Source: UBA2277 sp035477615 | GTDB taxonomy: Bacteria > Patescibacteriota > Microgenomatia > UBA1400 > MFAQ01 | Direction: 5' to 3' | Assembly (NCBI GenBank): GCA_035477615.1 | Contig: DATIKJ010000039.1 | Span: 1 to 31,593 of the forward strand | DNA length: 31,593 nucleotides | In this document: positions 21,994 to 29,325 of the stretch, piece by piece | How the letters are laid out: the number at the start of each line of letters is the position of its first letter | How positions within the stretch are numbered: the stretch's first letter is position 1 | Translations under genes and position numbers: made by a program | Notes under the pieces: generated by a model | The model's input: only the letters and a program-made list of their open reading frames with translations | What the model was told of the DNA's origin: nothing | Databases searched by the model: none

Positions 21994-24813
21994 ATGACCA
22001 AAAAAACAATACAACCACTAGAAACACAGTATGTTCCTTCAGTAATTGAAGAACAAGTTATTAAGTACTGGAAAGAAAACAAGACCTTCGAAAAATCTGT
22101 ATCTCAAAGGGATATAAAAAATACTTATCGTTTTTATGATGGCCCTCCTTTTGTTACCGGTAAACCACATTATGGCCATTTACTTGGGTCGATCATTAAA
22201 GATGTTGTTCCCCGTTATCAAACCATGAAAGGTAAACACGTCGATCGTGTGTGGGGCTGGGACTGTCATGGTTTGCCCACAGAAAACAAAGTTGAACAGT
22301 TACTTGGTATCAGCTCAAAAGGAGAAATTGAAACACTTGGAATCGACAAGTTTGTTTCTGCCTGCAAAACGTATGTTCAAGATGTTTCCTCAGAATGGGA
22401 GTGGTATATCGACAGAATCGGTCGTTGGGTTGATATGGAGCACTCATACCGTACTATGGACATCAACTACATGGAGTCGGTGATCTGGGCATTTAAACAA
22501 CTCTACGATAAAGGTTATATTTACAAAGGTAAACGCGTTTCTTTGTTCTGTCCTCGCTGTTCTACTCCTATCAGCAACTTTGAAGTAGCTATGGACAACT
22601 CATACAAAGATGTCACTGATCCATCTGTTTTTCTAAAATTGAAACTAAAAGGAGAAGATCAGTATTTTCTCGCCTGGACAACTACTCCATGGACTCTTCC
22701 TAGCAACTTTGCCTTAGCCGTATCTGAAAATGATACTTATGTTTTGGTTGAGCAAGATAGTGTGAAGTACATTCTTGCTAAGAGTCGCCTCGAAGCAGTT
22801 CTAGGACTCGACAATCTTAGAGTGATAAAAGAGTTCAAGGGTTCAGAACTTGTAGGTAAAGAGTACGAACCTTTATACAACTATTACGAATACACAAAAG
22901 CTGATTATCATGTTTATGCCGCAGACTTTGTTTCTATGGAAGATGGTACTGGTATTGTGCATATTGCCCCCGGTTTTGGTGAGGAAGATACTGAACTAGG
23001 CAAAAAACATGGTATATCTATGGGGGAATCAGTTGACGATACTGGCACAATGGATCCAAAAATTACTGTTGCTCAAGGAAAATATTTTAAAGCCGCTGAT
23101 AAATATGTACTTGAGGATTTAACAAATAGGGGATTAATACTAAAGAGTACAAAAATTACACATAGTTATCCTCATTGTCATAGATGTAGCACTGCTTTAC
23201 TCTATAAATCACAAATTGCATGGTACATCAATATTCAAGACATAAAAAATAAATTAATTGAAACCAATAAGGGCATCAACTGGGTACCTAAACATTTCAA
23301 AGAAGGACGTTTTAAATTAAGTATTGAAGCTGCTCCAGACTGGTGCATCAGTAGATCTCGTTATTTTGGTACTCCCATTCCTGTTTGGGAATGTGATTGT
23401 GGTGAAACAATTATTCCTGGTTCAATTGCCGAGATAGAAAAACTTTCCAGTCAAAAAGTTACCGATTTACACAGACCAGCCATTGATAAAGTTTTTCTCA
23501 ACTGTCCTAAATGTGGCAAAAAAGCCAAACGAATTACTGATGTTCTTGATGGTTGGGTAGAGTCCGCTTCCATGCCTTATGCGCAAGTTCATTACCCTTT
23601 TGAAAATATTGAAAAATTTAATGATAGTTTTCCCGCAGACTTCATTACAGAGTACACTGGACAACTTAGAGCTTGGTTTTATGTCACGCATGTAGTCTCA
23701 AACCTCATTATGGACTCTGAGGCCTTCAAAAATGTTGTTGTTAGTGGTGTCATTATGGGCAGCGATGGTCATAAGATGAGTAAGAGTTTAGGAAACTTTC
23801 CTGATCCAAAAGACTCACTCCTCAAATTTGGCGGCGATTCTTTAAGACTGTATCTCATGGGTAGTTCTGTCGTTCTAGGTCAAGATATTATTGTTTCCGA
23901 AGAGGACTGGGCTAATAAACTCAAAACCACCCTTATGCTTCTTTGGAACTCTTACAAGTATTTTGTTTCCTATGCTTCTCTAGAAAAATGGGAACAAAAA
24001 AATGAGTTTACCAAAGAGCCGGGGATACTTGATCGATGGATACTAACTCGTTTAGATGAAACCGTTCATGAAATGGATAAAAATCTAAATGAATATCAAA
24101 TTCCAAAAGCGGTTGCAATGCTCGAAAGCTTCATTTCAGACCTTTCAACTTGGTATATTCGCCGTTCCCGAGATCGTGTTGGTCCCAGTGCCCCAGATCA
24201 GGTCGATAAAGAAGCCACTTATACTACCATGTCGATTGTTTTCAATACTATATTCAAAGTAGCTGCTCCAATAATTCCATTCATTTCAGAGTATCTATAC
24301 CGACATCTCACTGGTGAGGAATCTGTTCATTTAACAGACTGGCCAACCGCAATCGACACAAAAGCCATTGATAAGACTCTACTAGACAACATGGTACTTG
24401 TTCGTAAAGTCTGTGAAATGGGCAACGGTGAAAGAAAAAATCTTGGTTTACCTATAAAACAAGCCCTTGCCTCGATTACGGTCAAGGGAAAATTCTCAAC
24501 AATAAAAGAAGAAGCAGAACTTCTTCAATTAATCAAAGAGGAACTAAATGTTGAAGACGTCTTCTTTGCCGATGGAAATGATTCAGTTTCCTATGACGTG
24601 GTGATTACCGCCAAACTTAAAGACAAAGGTAATGCCAGAGAAATAGTTAGATCGATCCAAGAGGCTAGAAAACAAGCCGGCTGTCGTCTTGACGAAAGAA
24701 TTGAAATAGAGTTACCCGACTGGCCAAAAACCTATGAAGATGACATCAAGCGCAAAGCTCTTGTTTCAAAAATATCCAAGGGTCAGGAACTGAAAGTTGT
24801 AAGATCAAGTTAA
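21994..24813 (+). CDS. ileS: Isoleucyl-tRNA synthetase
   Basis: 939 residues, class I synthetase. The HIGH motif is HYGH (59-62) within DGPPFVTGKPHYGHLLG, then GWDCHGLPTENKVEQ. KMSKS at 594-598 is preceded by GSDGH. The editing (CP1) insertion lies between, with paired cysteines in CPRCSTPISNFE and in CDCGETI, CPKCGKKAKR. The HYGH form and GWDCHGLP context match the eukaryote-like type 2 IleRS class, some of which resist mupirocin. It charges tRNA-Ile in the cytoplasm and proofreads valine. Length is shorter than typical type 2 enzymes (about 1,040). No Shine-Dalgarno is visible. It is controlled by the T-box leader and followed by rodA after 1 bp. Confidence 0.97.
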   Translation: MTKKTIQPLETQYVPSVIEEQVIKYWKENKTFEKSVSQRDIKNTYRFYDGPPFVTGKPHYGHLLGSIIKDVVPRYQTMKGKHVDRVWGWDCHGLPTENKVEQLLGISSKGEIETLGIDKFVSACKTYVQDVSSEWEWYIDRIGRWVDMEHSYRTMDINYMESVIWAFKQLYDKGYIYKGKRVSLFCPRCSTPISNFEVAMDNSYKDVTDPSVFLKLKLKGEDQYFLAWTTTPWTLPSNFALAVSENDTYVLVEQDSVKYILAKSRLEAVLGLDNLRVIKEFKGSELVGKEYEPLYNYYEYTKADYHVYAADFVSMEDGTGIVHIAPGFGEEDTELGKKHGISMGESVDDTGTMDPKITVAQGKYFKAADKYVLEDLTNRGLILKSTKITHSYPHCHRCSTALLYKSQIAWYINIQDIKNKLIETNKGINWVPKHFKEGRFKLSIEAAPDWCISRSRYFGTPIPVWECDCGETIIPGSIAEIEKLSSQKVTDLHRPAIDKVFLNCPKCGKKAKRITDVLDGWVESASMPYAQVHYPFENIEKFNDSFPADFITEYTGQLRAWFYVTHVVSNLIMDSEAFKNVVVSGVIMGSDGHKMSKSLGNFPDPKDSLLKFGGDSLRLYLMGSSVVLGQDIIVSEEDWANKLKTTLMLLWNSYKYFVSYASLEKWEQKNEFTKEPGILDRWILTRLDETVHEMDKNLNEYQIPKAVAMLESFISDLSTWYIRRSRDRVGPSAPDQVDKEATYTTMSIVFNTIFKVAAPIIPFISEYLYRHLTGEESVHLTDWPTAIDTKAIDKTLLDNMVLVRKVCEMGNGERKNLGLPIKQALASITVKGKFSTIKEEAELLQLIKEELNVEDVFFADGNDSVSYDVVITAKLKDKGNAREIVRSIQEARKQAGCRLDERIEIELPDWPKTYEDDIKRKALVSKISKGQELKVVRSS

Positions 24814-24814
24814 T

Positions 24815-25870
24815 ATGCGTCCAAACAAAGGACTCTTTATATCTTCACTAATCTTGATTCTTGTTTTTGGCCTTATTACCATTTGGAGTACAGCTCCAGA
24901 TCTTTTTTTTATACAACTGGAGTTCGTAGTGGTCGGCATTATCATTGTTTTTCTGTTGTCTCGTTTTGATACGAAAACTCTTTATAGTTTTTCCACATGG
25001 TTATATTTATTTAGCATTTTGCTACTAATTTTAACTATGATAGTTGGTAAAAATATAAGAGGATCAGTACGTTGGATCGATCTCGGCTTCTTCAATTTGC
25101 AAACCTCAGAAATAATTAAACCTCTTCTCGCCATTTCCTACGCTTCATACTTATCAGAAAATAAATTATCAAAATGGAAAGACTTTTTGATATTTCTTTT
25201 TTTATCTCTAATTCCAGTTGTCTTCGTCTTGATCCAGCCGGATTTAGGGTCTGCCTTAACTTTGATGTGTCTCCCTTTAGCCCTGTTACTATTTACTGGT
25301 CATCTAAAAAAGCTGCTGATAGTCGGAGTCATTTTTTTTGCCATAGTAATTCCCCTTGAGTCAAAATTCCTCAAACCATATCAAAGACAAAGAATCGAGA
25401 CTTTTATTAATCCATACAAGGACCCTCAAGGTGCAGGCTACAATGTTATTCAGGCAACAATTGCTGTCGGCTCCGGTGGTGTTTTTGGCAAGGGGGTAAG
25501 GCTCGGAACACAGTCCCATTTAAATTTTTTACCCGAACGCCATACTGACTTTATTTTTGCCTCATTTGTTGAAGAGTTTGGTTTAGTCGGTGCTTCATTC
25601 TTACTTACTGCATACCTCATCATTTTTCGGACTTGTCTCATTGCAGGAAAGATAGTGCGAGACAAAAGGTCGTCTCTTCTTTCTCTTTCAGTATTTTCTA
25701 TCATAGCTTTTCAAACGGTTGTTAATATTGGAATGAATCTTGGTGTTATGCCTGTAACTGGTATTACCTTACCTCTTTTTTCGTATGGCGGAAGTTCCCT
25801 TTTGAGCTTTGCCATACTAATTGGTCTCCAACTTCGCCAGCTTGATTTAATCACCCCCTTTGAGATATAA
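24815..25870 (+). CDS. rodA: SEDS glycan polymerase, RodA-like
   Basis: 351 residues with about ten membrane segments. SEDS motifs: RGSVRWIDLGFFNLQTSEI, QPDLGSAL, QRIETFINPYKDPQGAGYNV, GSGGVFGKGV, LNFLPERHTDFIF with the acidic SEDS active-site position, and PLFSYGGSSLLSF. The wording LPERHTDFIF is closer to RodA than to FtsW. RodA extends glycan strands during elongation with a class B PBP. It is placed directly after ileS, so it would share the T-box control, and its end overlaps the -10 of rplU. Confidence 0.9.
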   Translation: MRPNKGLFISSLILILVFGLITIWSTAPDLFFIQLEFVVVGIIIVFLLSRFDTKTLYSFSTWLYLFSILLLILTMIVGKNIRGSVRWIDLGFFNLQTSEIIKPLLAISYASYLSENKLSKWKDFLIFLFLSLIPVVFVLIQPDLGSALTLMCLPLALLLFTGHLKKLLIVGVIFFAIVIPLESKFLKPYQRQRIETFINPYKDPQGAGYNVIQATIAVGSGGVFGKGVRLGTQSHLNFLPERHTDFIFASFVEEFGLVGASFLLTAYLIIFRTCLIAGKIVRDKRSSLLSLSVFSIIAFQTVVNIGMNLGVMPVTGITLPLFSYGGSSLLSFAILIGLQLRQLDLITPFEI

Positions 25871-25871
25871 T
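25842..25871 (+). promoter_or_regulatory. Leaderless promoter of the rplU operon
   Basis: TTGATT (25842-25847), 18 bp, TATAAT (25866-25871) containing the rodA stop, then 7 nt to ATG 25879. The predicted start is the A of the start codon. Confidence 0.7.
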
Positions 25872-25878
25872 TTCGCAC

Positions 25879-26205
25879 ATGGAAGATAAAAATATATATG
25901 CCGTCATTGAACTTGGCGGAAAACAGTACTTGGTCAAACAAGGAGACAAAATTACAGCCGAAATAGACGACACGACAGTTGGCGATACTCTCAAAGTAAA
26001 CGAGGTTCTTCTCGTTCACGACGGTAAGGAGACACAAATCGGTCAGCCTTATGTCGAAAAGGTATCAGTTGATCTCGTTTTGGACAGCACCGGTCGGGGT
26101 GAAAAAATCCGCGTTGCCAAGTTCAAAGCTAAATCAAGATACAGAAAAGTTCTAGGCCACAGACAGTCTGAGAACTACTTCACCGTCAAGGCTATTAACC
26201 TTTAA
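25879..26205 (+). CDS. rplU: 50S ribosomal protein bL21
   Basis: 108 residues. Typical bL21 opening AVIELGGKQYLVKQGD (8-23), then DTLKVNEVLLVHDG, GQPYV, and the C-terminal KFKAKSRYRKVLGHRQSENY (83-102) that binds 23S rRNA. Part of the large subunit. It heads the operon rplU-methyltransferase-rpmA-parB. Start ATG 25879 lies 7 nt after a TATAAT and no Shine-Dalgarno is present. Confidence 0.97.
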   Translation: MEDKNIYAVIELGGKQYLVKQGDKITAEIDDTTVGDTLKVNEVLLVHDGKETQIGQPYVEKVSVDLVLDSTGRGEKIRVAKFKAKSRYRKVLGHRQSENYFTVKAINL

Positions 26206-26209
26206 ATAA

Positions 26210-27262
26210 ATGCAATTCATATTGTTCGTCGGAGCCAACAATACTTTGGCGGCAGAAGAAGTGTCCGTTCAAATAAAAGAGGCGACCCAGGTTTTCCCTA
26301 ATATCTATCGTTTTGAGATGGACTCTGCTGACGAGGCCAAAATACTTGCCGAAAAACTCGGTTCCAGTATCAAGCTGGCCGTCTTACTTGATGGGATTAA
26401 CACCGACGCCAAGTCAGTTTCAGGCCAAATCACTGCTAGAAATTTTTCCTTAAGTCTACTTGGCAAACAAGAGAATACCAACAAACTTCATCAAGAGGTC
26501 AAAGACTATTTACCAAAAGGTCGTTTTGTTATCCCCAAAGATGAATTTGGAGTATCACCAGTAATAAACAGAAAACATAAAATTGATGAGTTTTTCTTAG
26601 ATGTAGATCACAGCCAAGTCTGGAAAACTATTTGGGCTCACAATTTCTTACACTGGATCAAAAAAGATCGTCATATGCCTCATATTGATCCTCAGGCCGG
26701 TATGCTTCCTCCCAAAATTGCTCGCAGTATGGTCAACTTGGTACCCCTATCTCCCGAGGGAAAGCTATTAGTTGATCCATTCTGTGGTTCAGGAAGGGTT
26801 CTTATCGAAGCAGCCGAGATTGGTTTCCAGATTGCTGGAACAGATATTGTAGCCAAGCAGGTTCAAGATACTACAGAAAATCTCCAGTCAATGAACTTCT
26901 CAGGAAAAATTGAGGTTTTGGATGCCACTCATCTTTCGGAAAAATTCAATAATATTGATACCATCGTCACTGAGCCCTTCTTAGGTAAATCCAAGTTTCG
27001 ACCAGACGAAATCCGCTACATTGTTCCTGGTCTTGAGAAACTTTATCTAGGTTGTCTCAAAGACTGGCTCAAAGCTCTCAAGCCTGGTGGTTTTATAGTT
27101 ATGGTTTTTCCTTGGTTCAATGACGGTAAAAAAGTATATAAGACTAGTGAAATAATTGACGGGAAGCTAAAGTTGAGTTACAATCCATTGAAACGCGGAA
27201 TTTTTTATTCGCGTCCCGATGCGGATGTAAAGCGTGAAATAATAGTCTTACAAAAACAATAA
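26210..27262 (+). CDS. TRM11-like RNA N2-guanine methyltransferase
   Basis: 350 residues. The N-terminal half (about 1-140) is a THUMP-like region with LAAEEVSVQIKEATQVFPNI. The C-terminal half is a SAM-dependent methyltransferase with VDPFCGSGRVLIEAAEIG (about 187-204), a downstream TDIVAKQ acidic SAM-site, and TEPFLG near 254 in the place of the N/D-PP-Y/F catalytic motif. Families with this layout (TRM11/TrmG10/UPF0020) methylate guanine N2 in tRNA or rRNA. It lies between rplU and rpmA, which are usually adjacent, hinting at a ribosome or translation role. Target is unknown. Start ATG is 4 bp after the rplU stop, without Shine-Dalgarno. Confidence 0.85.
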   Translation: MQFILFVGANNTLAAEEVSVQIKEATQVFPNIYRFEMDSADEAKILAEKLGSSIKLAVLLDGINTDAKSVSGQITARNFSLSLLGKQENTNKLHQEVKDYLPKGRFVIPKDEFGVSPVINRKHKIDEFFLDVDHSQVWKTIWAHNFLHWIKKDRHMPHIDPQAGMLPPKIARSMVNLVPLSPEGKLLVDPFCGSGRVLIEAAEIGFQIAGTDIVAKQVQDTTENLQSMNFSGKIEVLDATHLSEKFNNIDTIVTEPFLGKSKFRPDEIRYIVPGLEKLYLGCLKDWLKALKPGGFIVMVFPWFNDGKKVYKTSEIIDGKLKLSYNPLKRGIFYSRPDADVKREIIVLQKQ

Positions 27263-27274
27263 AACTAAAATAAT

Positions 27275-27526
27275 ATGGCACATGTCAAATCTGGTGGAGC
27301 GACCAGACAACACTCTCAACGACCAGGTAAAAGACTCGGAGTCAAGATTTATGGCGGCGAGGAAATAAAGACCGGTCAAATCATCGTTAGACAGCGCGGA
27401 GCTGGATTTCACTCTGGTGTCAATACCGACACTGGCCGTGATTTTACTATTTATGCCACTGCCCCCGGAAACGTAAAATATCGAAAACTAAACGGGATTA
27501 AATACATAGACGTAGTCACAAAATAA
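27275..27526 (+). CDS. rpmA: 50S ribosomal protein bL27
   Basis: 83 residues. MAHVKSGGATRQHSQRPGKR then LGVKIYGGEEIKTGQIIVRQ, RGAGFHSGVNTDTG and DFTIYATAPG are the bL27 core. Its N-terminus reaches the peptidyl transferase centre. MAH is directly at the start with no leader extension, so no N-terminal cleavage motif of the Firmicutes type is present. Third gene of the rplU operon. Confidence 0.97.
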   Translation: MAHVKSGGATRQHSQRPGKRLGVKIYGGEEIKTGQIIVRQRGAGFHSGVNTDTGRDFTIYATAPGNVKYRKLNGIKYIDVVTK

Positions 27527-28561
27527 ATGGCAGACGATCAACCGGTTGCAAGATTACCACTCGACTATCTTCAACCTAATCCTCTTCAACCAAGAGGAGT
27601 GATTACTCCTGAATCGCTTTCCGAACTCATTGACTCCATCAAAACTCACGGTATCATCCAGCCTCTAGTCGTGGCGCATACTCCAGCCGGCTATCAAATC
27701 ATTGCCGGAGAACGTCGCTGGAGAGCTAGTCGCTTGGCCGGACTTACCGAAGTTCCAGTTAGAATCATCGAAACTACTCCTCAAGGAATGCTCGAAATGG
27801 CCATCGTCGAAAATGTCCAAAGAACCGATCTCAATCCAATTGATCGTGCCAACTCTTTTGAACGACTCATCAAAGAATTTTCTCTCACCAACTCTGATAT
27901 CTGTACCCGTATAGGTAAAAGTCCAGCTTATGTTAGTAATACTTTTCGTCTTCTCGAGCTTCCTGACGCCCTAAAAGATGGCCTGATCTCAGGTGTCATC
28001 ACTGAAGGCCATGCACGTGCCCTAGCTGCCATTCCTGATACCCAAGCCATGATCGAAGCCTACAAAATGATTCTTCGTGAAGGAGGCTCAGTCAGACGTG
28101 CCGAGGAGCTTTCTCGTCGATTCAAAAAAACCATGCACCGTTCCAAACCATCAGATGGCTTCAATACCAAAACAGTCAATGAATCTATCGATAGTATGGC
28201 TACTGCCATTGGTCAATCGATAGGGGAGAATGTCCATGTCAAAATGCGTCGCTCAAGAGTTGAAACTGCTATCCATATTGTTCTTAAGGGTAATCCCGAA
28301 GAGACCGAAACTCAGATTCAAAAAATATATGATCTTTTAGTTACTCCTTCGTCTAAAGAAGAAATCCAGCTAGAGACCAAGGTCGAACCGGAGTTAAAAA
28401 ATGTTGCTCAAGAATCATCCAATGAATTAGTTCAACATCCTCCACTTACGGACGATACATACTCCAATCCATTTGAACCGATGACAGAAAAACCTACCTT
28501 TAGTCAGCCAGATCCAAGTCCAGTTGTTCCTAAAGACCCCAACAATTTTTCCGAGTATTAA
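27527..28561 (+). CDS. parB: ParB/Spo0J-type partition protein
   Basis: 344 residues. ParB N-terminal (CTPase) domain: LPLDYLQPNPLQPR (10-23), HGIIQPLVV, AGERRWRASRLAGL (60-73) and ENVQRTDLNPIDRA (94-107). A helix-turn-helix follows (NSDICTRIGKSPAYVSNTF, about 122-140). The C-terminal part is long, with TETQIQKIYDLL, then a Pro/Glu-rich tail. ParB binds parS sites and loads as a clamp to segregate the chromosome with ParA. No parA gene or clear parS palindrome is in the window. It starts right after the rpmA stop without a gap and ends 11 bp before the convergent lepB stop. Confidence 0.95.
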   Translation: MADDQPVARLPLDYLQPNPLQPRGVITPESLSELIDSIKTHGIIQPLVVAHTPAGYQIIAGERRWRASRLAGLTEVPVRIIETTPQGMLEMAIVENVQRTDLNPIDRANSFERLIKEFSLTNSDICTRIGKSPAYVSNTFRLLELPDALKDGLISGVITEGHARALAAIPDTQAMIEAYKMILREGGSVRRAEELSRRFKKTMHRSKPSDGFNTKTVNESIDSMATAIGQSIGENVHVKMRRSRVETAIHIVLKGNPEETETQIQKIYDLLVTPSSKEEIQLETKVEPELKNVAQESSNELVQHPPLTDDTYSNPFEPMTEKPTFSQPDPSPVVPKDPNNFSEY

Positions 28562-28572
28562 TTATTGGATTA

Positions 28573-29142
28573 TCAGTTAGCGGCTTTTGTCTGATTCGAG
28601 ATTACTCCTGCGACATTAGTTGGCCAGTAACGAAAAAATACTCTCCCAACAATATTGTATTCAGGTATAGGACCCCAGTCACGGCTATCAGATGAATGGC
28701 TTCTATTGTCACCAAATGCCATCACTTCGCCAGGCTGTACCACATAACTCTCTCCTTCAAGTAAAAACTGGCCAGCATGAGTCACAACTTCACCAGACAA
28801 ATAGTATTCTTCCAACTGCTTGCCGTCAATAAACACATGTCCACTCTTTATCATCACTGTTTGACCAGGAACAGCAATTACCCTTTTTATATAATCAAAA
28901 TTCTCATTTGTTGGAGCTTTAAAGACGATCACATCGCCATATCTTGGCTCTTGCCTGTTGTAGGTAATCTTGTCTGTCAGTAAATACTCTTTGTCTTTAA
29001 ATGTAGGGTACATCGAGTTCCCTTTTACCTGATGTGGCTGCATCAAGAAGAGGTAAACAACTACAAAAACAGAGGCAGAGATTACAAATGCCTCCACAAA
29101 CTCATAGACAACGTGTATAAATTTTCTGGCAAATGACATCAT
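28573..29142 (-). CDS. lepB: Signal peptidase I
   Basis: 189 residues (188 if the second ATG at 29139 is used). One membrane segment (about 17-34), then GNSMYPTF with the nucleophile Ser43, YIKRVIAVPG with the general base Lys86, and GDNRSHSSDSRDWGPI (about 143-158), the three signal peptidase I boxes. It removes signal peptides from exported proteins on the outer face of the membrane. Transcription runs from a palindromic -10 shared with the divergent tRNA-Val gene. No Shine-Dalgarno in the short A-rich leader. It converges with parB, 11 bp apart and no terminator seen. Confidence 0.97.
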   Translation of the reverse strand: MMSFARKFIHVVYEFVEAFVISASVFVVVYLFLMQPHQVKGNSMYPTFKDKEYLLTDKITYNRQEPRYGDVIVFKAPTNENFDYIKRVIAVPGQTVMIKSGHVFIDGKQLEEYYLSGEVVTHAGQFLLEGESYVVQPGEVMAFGDNRSHSSDSRDWGPIPEYNIVGRVFFRYWPTNVAGVISNQTKAAN

Positions 29143-29157
29143 TTAAGTTTAATGCGA

Positions 29158-29174
29158 TTGATATAATATATCAA
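29158..29174. promoter_or_regulatory. Palindromic bidirectional extended -10 (lepB / tRNA-Val)
   Basis: TTGATATAATATATCAA is a perfect 8-bp inverted repeat about a central A. On the plus strand it reads TGA-TATAAT (tRNA-Val, start near 29174), on the minus strand TGA-TATATT (lepB, start near 29155). Both are extended -10 elements without a clear -35. Inferred from sequence. Confidence 0.6.
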
Positions 29175-29200
29175 GTTGGATCTGTAGCCCTTTCATTTAT

Positions 29201-29274
29201 GGTCGCGTAGCTCAGTTGGTTAGAGCGCTGCATTCACATTGCAGAGGTCACAGGTTCGATTCCTGTCGCGACCA
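29201..29274 (+). tRNA. tRNA-Val (anticodon CAC)
   Basis: Complete cloverleaf: acceptor GGTCGCG / CGCGACC, D-arm GCTC-AGTTGGTTA-GAGC, anticodon stem CTGCA / TGCAG with loop TTCACAT (anticodon CAC, 29234-29236), T-arm ACAGG-TTCGATT-CCTGT, discriminator A at 29274. The 3' CCA is not encoded. No intron. Confidence 0.97.
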
Positions 29275-29297
29275 CACAAAACTTGAAAATATAAGAA

Positions 29298-29320
29298 TTC
29301 GAATCCAGTCAGGTCCACAC
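29298..29320 (+). repeat. tRNA 3'-end remnant (imperfect copy of tRNA-Val tail)
   Basis: From TTCGAATCC to CCACAC this 23-bp stretch matches the tRNA-Val T-loop to CACAC tail (29255-29277) at 18 of 23 positions, 43 bp downstream. No cloverleaf surrounds it. It could be a degenerate tail left by an insertion into the tRNA 3' end, or a decayed second tRNA. Confidence 0.5.
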
Positions 29321-29325
29321 TTTTC

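Noticed and set aside
27527..28561. parS site near parB
   Set aside because: No palindrome like TGTTTCACGTGAAACA was found near parB.
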